Assembly: GCA_016716705.1 (NCBI GenBank) | Contig: JADJVF010000011.1 | Coordinates: forward strand, 1 to 64,000 | Origin: Holophagales bacterium | Lineage (GTDB): Bacteria > Acidobacteriota > Thermoanaerobaculia > UBA5066 | Direction of reading: 5' to 3' | Length of the DNA: 64,000 nucleotides | Shown here: piece after piece, positions 54,372-63,235 of the stretch | Position numbering within the stretch: position 1 is the stretch's first letter | Layout: each line of letters begins with the position of its first letter | Notes under the pieces: generated by a model | Database searches by the model: none | What the model was told of the DNA's origin: nothing | The model's input: the letters and a program-made list of their open reading frames with translations, nothing else | Translations under genes and position numbers: made by a program

Positions 54372-55017
54372 ACCCGGCGAGGGCCTCGACGGCCTGCGCG
54401 TAGGTTGCGGCGACCTCGGCCTCGCTCGTGCCGGTGATACCGAGGTCCTCGAGGAGGCCGTCCTCGATGCCGTAGATCCAGCCGTGGACGGCGAGCGACT
54501 GGCCGCGCGCCCAGGCGTCCCTGACGACCGTCGTGTTCGTCACGTTCAGGACCTGCTCCACGACGTTCAGCTTGCAGAGGCGGTCGTGCTCCTCCGCCTC
54601 GGTTCCGCGCGGCGCGAGGCGCGCCCGGTGCTTGTCGCGCACGTCGCTGACGTGCCTCAGCCAGTTGTCCACGAGGCCGTGCCGGTCGCCCCGGAGCGCG
54701 GCGAGGACGCCACCGCAGCCGTAGTGACCGCAGACGATGACGTGCGAAACGCGCAGGACCGCGACGGCGAAGTGGAGGGCCGACAGGGCGTTGAGATCGC
54801 TGTGGACGAAGACGTTCGCCACGTTCCGGTGGACGAACATCTCGCCCGGCATGAGGCCGACGATCTGGTTCGCCGGGACGCGGCTGTCCGAGCAGCCGAT
54901 CCAGAGGTACGACGGCGCCTGCTGGCGCGAGAGACGGGTGAAGAACGCAGGGTCGTTCCGGAGCACCTCGGCGGCCCAGGCCCGGTTGTTCTCGAAGAGG
55001 CGGGGAAGGTGTTTCAT
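54319..55017 (-). CDS. can: Beta-class carbonic anhydrase
   Basis: 232 residues from ATG 55017. The zinc ligands and catalytic dyad are in WIGCSDSRVPAN (Cys, Asp-Arg) and VCGHYGCGGV (His, Cys). The start MKHLPRLFENNRAWAAEV and the block HRNVANVFVHSDLNALSAL are typical of this class. It interconverts CO2 and bicarbonate. Its C-terminus overlaps the end of the convergent protease gene by 53 bases and is Ser/Pro/Ala-rich. Confidence 0.94.
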   Translation of the reverse strand: MKHLPRLFENNRAWAAEVLRNDPAFFTRLSRQQAPSYLWIGCSDSRVPANQIVGLMPGEMFVHRNVANVFVHSDLNALSALHFAVAVLRVSHVIVCGHYGCGGVLAALRGDRHGLVDNWLRHVSDVRDKHRARLAPRGTEAEEHDRLCKLNVVEQVLNVTNTTVVRDAWARGQSLAVHGWIYGIEDGLLEDLGITGTSEAEVAATYAQAVEALAGFSSTPSAPASAPSRPPG

Positions 55018-55128
55018 CGTTCTCCGGGTGGCCCCCCGGTGATCAGAACATACCGTTCTCGTTGACGGAGGTCCCGGGCTCGGCCCGGGTCAGGAGGCCG
55101 ATCGCCCTCTCGCGAAGCGAGGAGCTCG

Positions 55129-55578
55129 TCATCGGACGAGCGGTGGAAGGTCCCAGCCCGGCGTGAGGACGTCCGGCTTCTTCGGGGGAATGTTGAGCAC
55201 CGCGAGGAGGGTCCGGGCGACCGTGTTGCTGTTCGGCCCCGTCGGCCTGTAGCCGATGCCCATGAACGTGATGGTCTGGCAGGCGGCGACCATCTTCTGG
55301 TAGCTCTCCTGCCTGTAGCCGGTGGCGACGGTGACGGACTTCGCGGCGGGGTTGTAGTCGATCGACCCAGGAACGTAGGGACCCCAGAGGCAGTGGATCG
55401 CCTTGAAACCCATCGAGTCCTCGTCGAGCGGGCCGAGCTTCGGGTTGCCGGGCCCTCCGCGAAGGAAGATCTCCTTGCCGTCCTCTCCCATCCAGATGAT
55501 GAAGAGGTGATGGGCGCCGGCAAGGTCCGCCACGCCTTGAGGAATGGGTACCGCGCGGACGTCGATGCGGGTCTGCAT
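55129..55578 (-). CDS. Hypothetical protein, 149 residues
   Basis: Starts at ATG 55578 with GGAGTACGG upstream; an upstream in-frame ATG would add 22 residues unlike coding sequence. No signal peptide. Visible features are VADLAGAHHLFIIWMGEDGK, IFLRGGPGNP, YRQESYQKMVAACQTI and a Pro-rich end (IPPKKPDVLTPGWDLPPLVR). H-L-F-I-I-W and F-L-R-G-G-P suggest a small papain-like or lipocalin-like fold, but I do not recognise a family. The codon use is typical for the window. Confidence 0.6.
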   Translation of the reverse strand: MQTRIDVRAVPIPQGVADLAGAHHLFIIWMGEDGKEIFLRGGPGNPKLGPLDEDSMGFKAIHCLWGPYVPGSIDYNPAAKSVTVATGYRQESYQKMVAACQTITFMGIGYRPTGPNSNTVARTLLAVLNIPPKKPDVLTPGWDLPPLVR

Positions 55579-55689
55579 TTTCCGTACTCCTTGTGACGCG
55601 CGGTTTAGCACGTCCGGAAAAGGCCCGGCCGTGTCGCCCGTCACCGGTCGTCCGGGGGAAAGGGGGCCGGTTCCGGGCCTGGACCCGGG

Positions 55690-56166
55690 TCAGGGGGGGC
55701 TCGAGAGGGCGCAACGAGCCTGATCGAGCCTCGACCCGGGCTTCCCGGCGGCGCGCTCGTCGAAGCACGTGAGCCGGTGCTGCCCGGGAGCCACCTGGAG
55801 GACGAGGGGCGAGCACTCGACCTCGGCGAGGTGAAGGCGGGGGCCGAATCTGGAGGAGCGCGTTTCGGTCTCGGGCTCGGTGCGGATCGTCAGGAGACGG
55901 CCGTCGGCGGTTCGAAGGAAGACGGTTTCGCTGGCGGCATCGCAGCCGCACCCGCCGTACCGGACCCAGAAGGGGACCCCACGCTCGTAGGCCGACAGCG
56001 CACAGGCGTCGGCCGCCGACGGGTCCGCGCCCGGGGCGACGGTGCCGCACGCGACGGCCCCGGGTCCCGTCCAGGTCCGGACGCGTCCGGCAACCTCCGT
56101 GCCCGTGGCGCAGCCAACGGTCGAGAGGAGGGCGAGCCAGGACACGAGGCACTTCAAGGAGACCAA
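55690..56166 (-). CDS. Lipoprotein of unknown function
   Basis: 158 residues, starting at TTG 56166 or at a TTG 9 bases further in; no good ribosome binding site. The lipobox LLSTVGC is at about residues 13-19. The mature part has several cysteines (VACGTVAPG, GGCGCDAASETVFL, VECSPLVLQ, HRLTCFDER, ARCALSS) that could pair. No family recognised. Likely outer-membrane or periplasmic. Confidence 0.6.
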   Translation of the reverse strand: MVSLKCLVSWLALLSTVGCATGTEVAGRVRTWTGPGAVACGTVAPGADPSAADACALSAYERGVPFWVRYGGCGCDAASETVFLRTADGRLLTIRTEPETETRSSRFGPRLHLAEVECSPLVLQVAPGQHRLTCFDERAAGKPGSRLDQARCALSSPP

Positions 56167-56254
56167 CCCACGAGAAGAGTGACCCGGCTCCTCGCGACCT
56201 AACGTCGCGCCGGCGATCCCGGGAAGAACCCTCGCCCGATCGCCTCCCTGCCGG

Positions 56255-57292
56255 TCAGGCCCCCTCGAAGCCGTCCAGGACGTTCGCCGCGTTCACTCCC
56301 AGCTCCTTCGTCGCGTAGCCGCCCTCGAGCACGAGAACCGTGGGAAGGCCGAGCCGTGCGAGGCGGGTACCCAGGCGGCGGAAGTCCGTCGCATGGAGCG
56401 CGAATTTCGAGATCGGGTCGTCCGCGTAGGTGTCGAGGCCGAGCGAGACGACGAGGGCGTCGGCCGCGAACTCCAGGATTCGGTCACGAGCCACTTCGAG
56501 AGCGGAGAACCACTCGTCGGCCGTCGTGCCGGGGGGCAGGGGCAGGTTCAGGTTGAAGCCGGCGCCGGGTCCCTCGCCGGTCTCGTCGGCGTGACCGAGG
56601 TAGAAGGGGTACTCGGTGCGCGGATCGCCGTGAATGCTGGCGAAGAGGACGTCGGAGCGGCGATAGAAGACGCTCTGCGTTCCGTTTCCGTGGTGGTAGT
56701 CGACGTCGAGGATGGCGACCCGGCCGCAACCGCCGGCCCGGAGCGCCTCCGCCGCGATCGCGGCGTTGTTCAGGAAGCAGTAGCCGCCCATGAAATCGGC
56801 TCCCGCGTGGTGGCCCGGAGGCCGCGTCGCGCAGAAGGCGCTTCGCGTGCCCGAGCCGACGAGCGCGGCGGCGCTGGCGGCCGCGTCGGCGGCGGCCTTT
56901 GCCGCGGCCCAGGTGCCCGCCACGAGCGGGGTCCCGTTGTCCATGGAGTAGAGCCCGAGCCGGGCGGTGAAGTCGGCCGGCTCGACGTCGCTGCGCAGCG
57001 ACCGCACGGGCCACACCGAAGGGAACGGCTGGACGGCCGCGTTCGCGCTGTCCGCCTCCAGCCACTGGCTCCAGGCGGTTTCCAGGAAGTCGAGATACCG
57101 GCGGGCGTGGACCCGAGGGAGGAGGGGGGCGCTGTCGTGCGCCGGCGTCCGCAGCTCGTGGCCCCGCGCGACCAGCTCGTCGCGAACGAACGCCGCCCGC
57201 GCGGGAACCTCGAAACAGGGAACGCGCGCACCCCGGAAGAACTCGAACTCCGGAGCGTGGCGTTCGTGAAGGGTCGAGAAGAACGTGATCAC
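56255..57292 (-). CDS. Histone deacetylase-superfamily enzyme, acetylpolyamine amidohydrolase-like
   Basis: 345 residues from GTG 57292, with TAAGAT 6 nt upstream. Zinc-hydrolase motifs are present: RPPGHHAG (paired His), LDVDYHHGNGTQ (Asp and His ligands), LGLDTYADDPI (Asp ligand) and LEGGYATKELG. The AFVRDELVARGHELRTP-type start and SMDNGTPLVAGTWAAAKAAAD are similar to bacterial acetylpolyamine amidohydrolases, which release acetate from acetylated putrescine, spermidine or cadaverine. AcuC-type deacetylation is an alternative. The divergent neighbour is a purine nucleosidase. Confidence 0.85.
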   Translation of the reverse strand: MITFFSTLHERHAPEFEFFRGARVPCFEVPARAAFVRDELVARGHELRTPAHDSAPLLPRVHARRYLDFLETAWSQWLEADSANAAVQPFPSVWPVRSLRSDVEPADFTARLGLYSMDNGTPLVAGTWAAAKAAADAAASAAALVGSGTRSAFCATRPPGHHAGADFMGGYCFLNNAAIAAEALRAGGCGRVAILDVDYHHGNGTQSVFYRRSDVLFASIHGDPRTEYPFYLGHADETGEGPGAGFNLNLPLPPGTTADEWFSALEVARDRILEFAADALVVSLGLDTYADDPISKFALHATDFRRLGTRLARLGLPTVLVLEGGYATKELGVNAANVLDGFEGA

Positions 57293-57298
57293 GGGACC

Positions 57299-57304
57299 AT
57301 CTTA
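57299..57304 (-). promoter_or_regulatory. -10-like hexamer TAAGAT, 6 nt before the acetylpolyamine deacetylase start
   Basis: The minus strand reads TAAGAT-N6-GTG with no Shine-Dalgarno site. Confidence 0.45.
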
Positions 57305-57366
57305 GTGTGGCCCCGGCGGGAGGACGGGCTGCCACGGTCTCCGCCGATGAGGCAGACTCCGACGCG

Positions 57367-58173
57367 ATGGGCCGGAGCGGGACGATCGCCGTCGTCGTGG
57401 CCGTCGAGGAGGAGTTCGCGCCGTATCGCGGCCTCTTCCCGGGCCTGGGGCCGCTGAGGGAAACGGGTCCGTGGGAGGTCTACGAGGCCCGGGCCGGCCG
57501 GCGCCGCGTCCTCCTCGTTCTGTCGGACTGCGGACCGGCGAACGCAGGGGCGGCCACCGAGCGGGTCATCGGCCATTTCGCCCCGGCGATCGTCCTGAAC
57601 GGCGGCTCGGCGGGCGCGCACGACCGCGACCTGCTCCCGGGCGACGTCGTCGTCGGCTCCCGGTACGCGATCCTCTTCCCGCCGTCCGGCCAGGAGAGGC
57701 TCGGTGGCGGCGCGGAGCGGAGCTTTCGCAAGGGGATTCGCTTCCGGAAGGGTGGCGCGAGGGTCCACCTCGACGAGTGCCGGGCGAACCCGGAGCTGCT
57801 GCGCCTCGCGACGGCGACGGCGCGGCGTGTCGTCCCGGCGCTCGGAAGCTGGGCGGCGCCGGGCTGGCCTGCCGGCGTCGAGCCCCGCACCGGCACGGTG
57901 ACGGAAGGGCTGATCGGCTCCACGGATGTCTGGACTTCGGACCCCGATGAAGTGGCTACGCTGCGCGTGCTCTACGGAGCGAGGTGCGAGGACATGGAGA
58001 GCGCGTATGTCGCCCAGGTATGCGCGCTGCACGACGTCCCGTTCCTCGCGGTTCGCGTCATCTCCAACAACGAGGAGGCCTGCCCGGTCGGCGAGGCGGA
58101 CGTGCCGCGGTCGATCGCCGCCGCGGGCCATCGAGCGGCGGCCGTGATCGCCGCCCTGGCCCGCGAGCTCTAG
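57367..58173 (+). CDS. PNP/UDP-family nucleosidase (MTA/SAH nucleosidase- or futalosine hydrolase-like)
   Basis: 268 residues from ATG 57367; a GTG at 57307 would add 20 residues. The N-terminal IAVVVAVEEEF has the family acidic start. NGGSAGAHDRDLLPGDVVVG is the phosphate/ribose region. CEDMESAYVAQVCALHDVPF has the M-E ribose-binding pair. The final motif is AVRVISNNE, where the catalytic Asp of MTA/SAH nucleosidase is replaced by Asn. Asn there is more like futalosine hydrolase or 6-oxopurine phosphorylases. So the base specificity is open. It faces adenine deaminase tail to tail. Confidence 0.75.
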   Translation: MGRSGTIAVVVAVEEEFAPYRGLFPGLGPLRETGPWEVYEARAGRRRVLLVLSDCGPANAGAATERVIGHFAPAIVLNGGSAGAHDRDLLPGDVVVGSRYAILFPPSGQERLGGGAERSFRKGIRFRKGGARVHLDECRANPELLRLATATARRVVPALGSWAAPGWPAGVEPRTGTVTEGLIGSTDVWTSDPDEVATLRVLYGARCEDMESAYVAQVCALHDVPFLAVRVISNNEEACPVGEADVPRSIAAAGHRAAAVIAALAREL

Positions 58174-58194
58174 CGTTCGCGGTTGGTCCGGGAC

Positions 58195-59931
58195 TCACGC
58201 CAGCGGCGAGACGAAATCGAAGGCCTTCACGTCCACCAGCCCCCTGTCCGTCAGCTTCAGCTCAGGGATGACCGGCAGCGCGAGGAAGGCGAGCGTCATG
58301 AAGGGGTGGTCGACGGAGGTGCCGAGGGTGTGGGCGGCGGCGTTCGCCCTGCGCTCGGCGAGGTCGACGTCTTCCATCCGCGAATTGGACATGAGCCCCG
58401 CGACGGGAAGGGCCACCTGGGCGAGGACCTGTGCGCCGTCCGCGATGACGATGCCGCCGCCGATCTCGGCGGCCCTTCGGACGGCGGTCTCCATGGAAGC
58501 GTCGTCGCATCCGACCACGACGACGTTGTGGGAGTCGTGGGCAACGGAAGAGGCGATGGCGCCTCGGGCGAGGCCGAAGCCGCGCGCGAAGGAGACGCCG
58601 ACGTTGCCGGTGCCGCGGTGGCGCTCGACGACGGCGAGCTTGGCGAGGTCGCGCGAGGGGTCGGCGGCTGCCGCGCCGTCGACGACGCGGGCCTCGGCGG
58701 TCGCGGAGCCGGTGGCGAGGGAGCCGGGGTGGACCTCGATGACGCGAATGTGCGCGCCCGGCGTTGCGGCGAGGCGGAAGCGCGTCGCGTCGAATCCGTC
58801 GAGGCGGAAGGACGGCCCCTCGGAGATGCCGCGCGAGGGGATGTCGACGAGGAGCTTGCCTCCCTGCGCGACACGGCGCCCGCCGAGGACGACGAGGTCG
58901 GGGCGGACGTCCTCGAGCGCGGCGAAGGTGACGAGGTCGGCGCGGAAACCGGGGGCGATGGCGCCGCGGTCGCGGAAGCCGTAGTGCCGCGCGCACGACC
59001 AGGACGCGAGGCGGAAGGCGAGGACCGGGTCGAGGCCCATCGCGATGGCGCGGCGGACGTGGTGGTCGACGTGGCCGTGGGTGAGGAGGTCCCACGGGTG
59101 GCGGTCGTCGGTGGCGAAGGCGAAGCGCTCGGAGTTCGTCGCGGTGACGAGCGGGAGGAGGTCGTCGAGGTTCTTGGCGGCGGTCCCCTCGCGGATCCAG
59201 ATCGACATGCCGCGGCGGACCTTCTCGGTCGCCTCGTCGCGGCCGAGGCACTCGTGGTCGGTCCGGATCCCCGCGCCGATGTAGGCGTTGAGGTCGAGGC
59301 CGGTCAGGAGCGGCGAGTGGCCGTCGATGGGGAGAGAGCGGGAGACGGCGTCCTCGATCTTGGCGCGGACGCCGGGGTCGCCGAAGAGGAAGCCGGGGAC
59401 GTTCATCATCTCGGCGAGGCCGAGGACGTTCCTGCGCCCGTAGAAGGGGGCGAGGTCGTGGGCGCCGAGCGTCGCGCCGGCCGTCTCGAGGTGCGTCGCC
59501 GGGACGCACGAGGGGAGCATGACGTGGATCTCGACGGGAAGATCCGCCGCGGAGGCGAGGAACGCCTCGAGCCCCTCGGCACCTCGGACGTTCGCGATCT
59601 CGTGCGGGTCGGTGACGACGGCAGCCGTGCCGTGGACGGCGGCGAGGCGCGCGAAGACGGGAGGGGTCGTCATCGTCGACTCGATGTGGATGTGGGCGTC
59701 CCAGAAAGCGGGGGCGAGGAAGGCGCCCTTCAGGTCGATCTCATTCTCGGGGCGGGCCGCGCGGTAGGGTCCGAAGCCGAGGATCCGGTCTCCCGCGACG
59801 CCGACCGTCTCCTCGTGGATCTCGCCCGTCAGGACGTTGACGACCCGGGCGTTCCGGAAGACGAGGTCGGCGGGGACCGTGCCGCGGGCGGCGTCGACGA
59901 ACGCGGAGAGGGGGAGCTTTCCAGAGGGCAT
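58195..59931 (-). CDS. ade: Adenine deaminase
   Basis: 578 residues from ATG 59931, with GGAGG upstream. The amidohydrolase metal site is in DAHIHIESTMTTP, and TDPHEIANVRG, GLAEMMNVPG and ATDDRHPWDL are Ade family blocks. The C-terminal half contains VAHDSHNVVVVGCDD, typical of the Ade C-terminal domain, and ends in L-P-V-I-P-E-L-K-L-T-D-R-G-L-V-D. It converts adenine to hypoxanthine and ammonia. Ends 21 bases from the convergent nucleosidase gene, which could supply adenine. Confidence 0.95.
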   Translation of the reverse strand: MPSGKLPLSAFVDAARGTVPADLVFRNARVVNVLTGEIHEETVGVAGDRILGFGPYRAARPENEIDLKGAFLAPAFWDAHIHIESTMTTPPVFARLAAVHGTAAVVTDPHEIANVRGAEGLEAFLASAADLPVEIHVMLPSCVPATHLETAGATLGAHDLAPFYGRRNVLGLAEMMNVPGFLFGDPGVRAKIEDAVSRSLPIDGHSPLLTGLDLNAYIGAGIRTDHECLGRDEATEKVRRGMSIWIREGTAAKNLDDLLPLVTATNSERFAFATDDRHPWDLLTHGHVDHHVRRAIAMGLDPVLAFRLASWSCARHYGFRDRGAIAPGFRADLVTFAALEDVRPDLVVLGGRRVAQGGKLLVDIPSRGISEGPSFRLDGFDATRFRLAATPGAHIRVIEVHPGSLATGSATAEARVVDGAAAADPSRDLAKLAVVERHRGTGNVGVSFARGFGLARGAIASSVAHDSHNVVVVGCDDASMETAVRRAAEIGGGIVIADGAQVLAQVALPVAGLMSNSRMEDVDLAERRANAAAHTLGTSVDHPFMTLAFLALPVIPELKLTDRGLVDVKAFDFVSPLA

Positions 59932-60061
59932 GGGAGCCTCCGGCCGTAGCCTAGACCGGGACGGGTCCGGAGGCGAAATCGAGCGCCGCCCCCAGCGGAA
60001 ATGCGGAAACCCGGGGCTGTCATTCGCGTAGGATGAGGACACACCAAAAGGAGGGTTCCCC

Positions 60062-60862
60062 ATGTCCGAGCGCACGGAACTGCTGCCGGGTTCTTTCTGC
60101 TGGCCCGAGCTGGCCACCCCCGACTCCACGAAGGCGAAGGCGTTCTACGCCGGCCTCTTCGGCTGGGCCGCCTTCGACGTGCCTTCGGCCGGAGGCGCCT
60201 ACACGCTCTTCCAGCTCCGCGGGCTCGACGTCGCGGCGTGCCGGACGCTGAGCGAGGACGAGAAGGCGCAGGGGATCCCGTCCTACTTCATGACGTACAT
60301 CTCGACGGCCTCGACGGACGCGTCGGCCGCGAAGGCGGCCGAGCTGGGCGGGAAGGTCCTCTTCGGGCCGTTCGACGTCGAGGGGATCGGCCGGATGGCG
60401 GTCGTCATGGACCCGGGCGGCGTCGTCTTCGCCCTCTGGGAGGCGCGGGGGCACATCGGTGCACGCCTCGTGGGCGAGGAGAACACACTCTGCTGGACCG
60501 AGCTCGTCACGAAGGACGCCGACGGCGCGAAGGCGTTCTACGGCGGCCTCTTCGGCTGGACGTGGAAGGAGTCGGAGGTCAGCGGTCCCGCCGAATACCA
60601 CGAGATCCACCGCGACGGGCAGGCGATCGGCGGAATGCTGCCGATGAAGGGCCAGTGGTGGGGCGACGTTCCGCCTCACTGGATGCCCTACATCTTCGTG
60701 TCGGACTGCGACGCGTCCGCCACGAAGGCCGCCGAGCTGGGCGGTGCGGCGGTGGTGCCGCCGACGGACATCCCGCACGTCGGCCGCTTCGCGGTCCTGC
60801 ACGACGACCAGGGGGCGCACTTCTCGGTCATCGCGATGGCGCCGATGCCGGTGACCGCCTGA
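60062..60862 (+). CDS. Two-domain VOC-family protein (glyoxalase/dioxygenase fold)
   Basis: 266 residues from ATG 60062 with AAGGAGG upstream and a TAGGAT box earlier. Two tandem VOC units: FCWPELATPDSTKAKAFYAG... and LCWTELVTKDADGAKAFYGG, each followed by G-x-x-A-x-W/L type strands (VVMDPGGVVFALW and VLHDDQGAHFSVI). It resembles CFP32-like two-domain proteins. Metal ligands are incomplete: some of the usual His/Glu positions are not His or Glu, so enzymatic activity is uncertain. Monocistronic, with hairpins after it. Confidence 0.85.
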   Translation: MSERTELLPGSFCWPELATPDSTKAKAFYAGLFGWAAFDVPSAGGAYTLFQLRGLDVAACRTLSEDEKAQGIPSYFMTYISTASTDASAAKAAELGGKVLFGPFDVEGIGRMAVVMDPGGVVFALWEARGHIGARLVGEENTLCWTELVTKDADGAKAFYGGLFGWTWKESEVSGPAEYHEIHRDGQAIGGMLPMKGQWWGDVPPHWMPYIFVSDCDASATKAAELGGAAVVPPTDIPHVGRFAVLHDDQGAHFSVIAMAPMPVTA

Positions 60863-60877
60863 GTCAACGGGAAGGAG

Positions 60878-60925
60878 CGGGACGGCAACCCGCCGTCCCG
60901 CACCGCCGCGTCCTCGCGGCGGTGC
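60878..60925 (+). terminator. Two consecutive hairpins after the VOC gene
   Basis: A 9-bp stem CGGGACGGC/GCCGTCCCG (60878-60900) and a 10-bp stem GCACCGCCGC/GCGGCGGTGC (60900-60925) are adjacent. No strong T run. They lie between VOC and the threonine aldolase gene. Confidence 0.55.
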
Positions 60926-60951
60926 TACCGTCCTCGCCGGAGGCGAAGCGG

Positions 60952-61995
60952 ATGCGCGCGATCGACCTGAGGAGCGACACGGTGACGCGGCCGTCGGCCG
61001 CGATGCGGCAGGCGATGGCCGAGGCGGTCGTCGGCGACGACGTCTTCGGCGACGACCCGACGGTCCGGGAGCTGGAAGAGGTCGCGGCGGAGCTGCTCGG
61101 GAAGGCCGCGGGGCTCTACCTGCCTTCGGGGACGATGTCGAACCAGGCGGCGCTCCTCGCGTGGACGGAGCGGGGCGACGAGGTCTTCCTCCACGAGCGG
61201 AGCCACATCCTCCTCTACGAGCAGGCGGGCGCGGCGGTCATCGGGTCGCTCCAGACGCACACCTTCGCCTCCGAGGACGGGATGCTCGACCCGGAGACGA
61301 TGGAGGAGTTCGTCCACTCGGGGGAGGACCCGCACAACGCGCCCACGCGCGTCGTCGCCCTCGAGAACACCCACAACCACTGCGGAGGCCGGGTCCTCGA
61401 TCCCGCGGGGATCCTGGCGGTGCGCCTCTTCTGCGACCGCCACGGCCTCGCCCTCCATCTCGACGGCGCGCGGGTCGCGAACGCCGCGGTCGCGAGCGTT
61501 CGCTCGATGGCGGAACTCGCCGCGCCGTTCGACTCGGTGAGCCTCTGCCTCTCCAAGGGGCTCGGAGCGCCCGTCGGGTCGGTCCTCGCCGGCCCGGCGG
61601 AGTTCGTGAAACGGGCGCGCCGCGCGCGGAAGATGCTCGGCGGCGGGATGCGCCAGGCCGGGATCCTCGCCGCGGCGGGGCTCTACGCACTCCGTAACAA
61701 CGTCTCCCGCCTCGCGGAGGACCACCGTCGTGCCCACGCCCTCGCCGAGAGGCTCGCGACGGTGCCGGGCCTCGCGGTCGAGCTCCGCTCCGTGGAAACG
61801 AACATGGTCTTCGTCTCCACGCGGCCCTCGGGCCGCCGCGCCGCCGAGGTCGCAAGACTCTTTTCCGAGGCCGGGGCCCTCTGCCTCGCCGAATCGCCGT
61901 GGAGGATCCGTTTCGTCACGCACCTCGACGTGGACGACGCGGACGTGGAGGAAGCGGGCGAGATCGTCGCGCGGACGATGGCCGCCCTCGTGTGA
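60952..61995 (+). CDS. Low-specificity L-threonine aldolase-type PLP enzyme
   Basis: 347 residues from ATG 60952, with GGAGG 8 nt upstream. The family start IDLRSDTVTRPS is followed by GDDVFGDDPTV, LPSGTMSNQAAL and HLDGARVANAAVA. The PLP lysine is in SLCLSKGLGAPVGSVL. It cleaves L-threonine or L-allo-threonine to glycine and acetaldehyde. It can feed the glycine cleavage system encoded elsewhere in the window. A MFS transporter gene follows 19 bases later on the same strand. Confidence 0.93.
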   Translation: MRAIDLRSDTVTRPSAAMRQAMAEAVVGDDVFGDDPTVRELEEVAAELLGKAAGLYLPSGTMSNQAALLAWTERGDEVFLHERSHILLYEQAGAAVIGSLQTHTFASEDGMLDPETMEEFVHSGEDPHNAPTRVVALENTHNHCGGRVLDPAGILAVRLFCDRHGLALHLDGARVANAAVASVRSMAELAAPFDSVSLCLSKGLGAPVGSVLAGPAEFVKRARRARKMLGGGMRQAGILAAAGLYALRNNVSRLAEDHRRAHALAERLATVPGLAVELRSVETNMVFVSTRPSGRRAAEVARLFSEAGALCLAESPWRIRFVTHLDVDDADVEEAGEIVARTMAALV

Positions 61996-62014
61996 AGAGG
62001 AGCCTGCCGCTTCC

Positions 62015-63235
62015 GTGAGCCGGGTGCCGGGGCCTGCGGGCGCGTCCCCTTCCGCGACGGGGCGCGAGCTCTTCGCCGCCGGCTTCGTGACCTTCTCGCT
62101 CCTCTACGAGACGCAGCCGGTCCTGCCTCTCATCGCCGGAACGTTCGGCCTCTCGCCGGCAGGGGCCAGCCTCTCGCTCTCGGCGGCGACCTTCGCCCTC
62201 GCGCTCGGAATGGTCTTGGCGGCGCCGCTCTCCGACGCGAAGGGCCGGGTCGGGGTCCTGCGGGTGGCGCTCGTCCTCGCTGCGCTCCTCGGGCTCGTCG
62301 TCCCGTTCGCGCCGACGTTCTCCCTCCTCGTGGTCCTCAGGGCCGTCCAGGGGCTCGCCCTCGCGGGCGTGCCCGCGGTCGCCATGGCCTATCTCTCCGA
62401 GGAGGTCGAACCGAAGCGGGCCGGCGCCGCGATGGGGCTCTTCATCGCGGGGAACGCGGTGGGCGGGATGGTCGGGCGCCTCGTCGTGGGGCTCCTCTCC
62501 GCACACCTCGGCTGGAAGGGAGGCCTGTGGGGGCTCGCCCTCCTCGACCTCGCGCTCGCGGCGTGGTTCGCTCGGAACGTCCCGCCGTCGCGACGCTTCC
62601 GTCCGCGCCCCTTCGAGCGGGCCGCGATTCTCCGGGGGCTCGTCGCGAGCGGGCGCGACCCGGTCCTCCTCGGGCTCTGCGCGATGGGGTTCCTCGTCAT
62701 GGGGAGCTTCGTCACGGTCTACAACTACCTGGCCTTCTCGCTCGAGGGGCCGCCCTGGCGGCTTTCGCCGTCGGTCGTCTCGTGGGTCTTTCTCCTCTAC
62801 ACGGTCGGGGTCTTCACCTCGCCGCTCGCCGGGCGCCTCTCGGATCGCGTCGGAAGGCCGCGGGTCCTGATGGCCGGGGCGCTCCTTCAGCTCGCTGGGG
62901 CGGCCGCGACGCTCGTCGTCCCGCTGCCGCTGAAGCTCCTCGGGCTCGCCGTCTTCACGCTCGGCTTCTTCACCGCCCACGCCGTCGCCTCGACCGGCGT
63001 CGCCCACCGGGGCGGCGCGGAGAAGGCGGCGGCGTCCGCGCACTACCTCCTCGCCTACTACACGGGCTCGAGCGCGGTCGGTACGCTCGGCGGGCTCGTC
63101 TTCGCGCGCGCCGGGTGGAGCGGCGTCGTGGCCCTCGTCTCGGCGCTCCTCGCGCTGGCGGTCGCCGTGGCCCTGGCGCTCGGAAGGACGGCGCGGGGAG
63201 CAGGGCGGGCGGCCCCCCCCGCTCCGGCCGGCTAG
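62015..63235 (+). CDS. MFS transporter (YnfM/YgaY-like)
   Basis: 406 residues from GTG 62015 with AGAGGAG upstream. Twelve membrane segments. The start ELFAAGFVTFSLLYETQPVLPLIA matches YnfM-type drug/metabolite exporters. PLSDAKGRVGVL and RLSDRVGRPRVLM are the two MFS loop motifs. Direction and substrate are not readable. It may be co-transcribed with the threonine aldolase. Its stop overlaps the end of the convergent hydrolase gene by 4 bases. Confidence 0.88.
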   Translation: MSRVPGPAGASPSATGRELFAAGFVTFSLLYETQPVLPLIAGTFGLSPAGASLSLSAATFALALGMVLAAPLSDAKGRVGVLRVALVLAALLGLVVPFAPTFSLLVVLRAVQGLALAGVPAVAMAYLSEEVEPKRAGAAMGLFIAGNAVGGMVGRLVVGLLSAHLGWKGGLWGLALLDLALAAWFARNVPPSRRFRPRPFERAAILRGLVASGRDPVLLGLCAMGFLVMGSFVTVYNYLAFSLEGPPWRLSPSVVSWVFLLYTVGVFTSPLAGRLSDRVGRPRVLMAGALLQLAGAAATLVVPLPLKLLGLAVFTLGFFTAHAVASTGVAHRGGAEKAAASAHYLLAYYTGSSAVGTLGGLVFARAGWSGVVALVSALLALAVAVALALGRTARGAGRAAPPAPAG

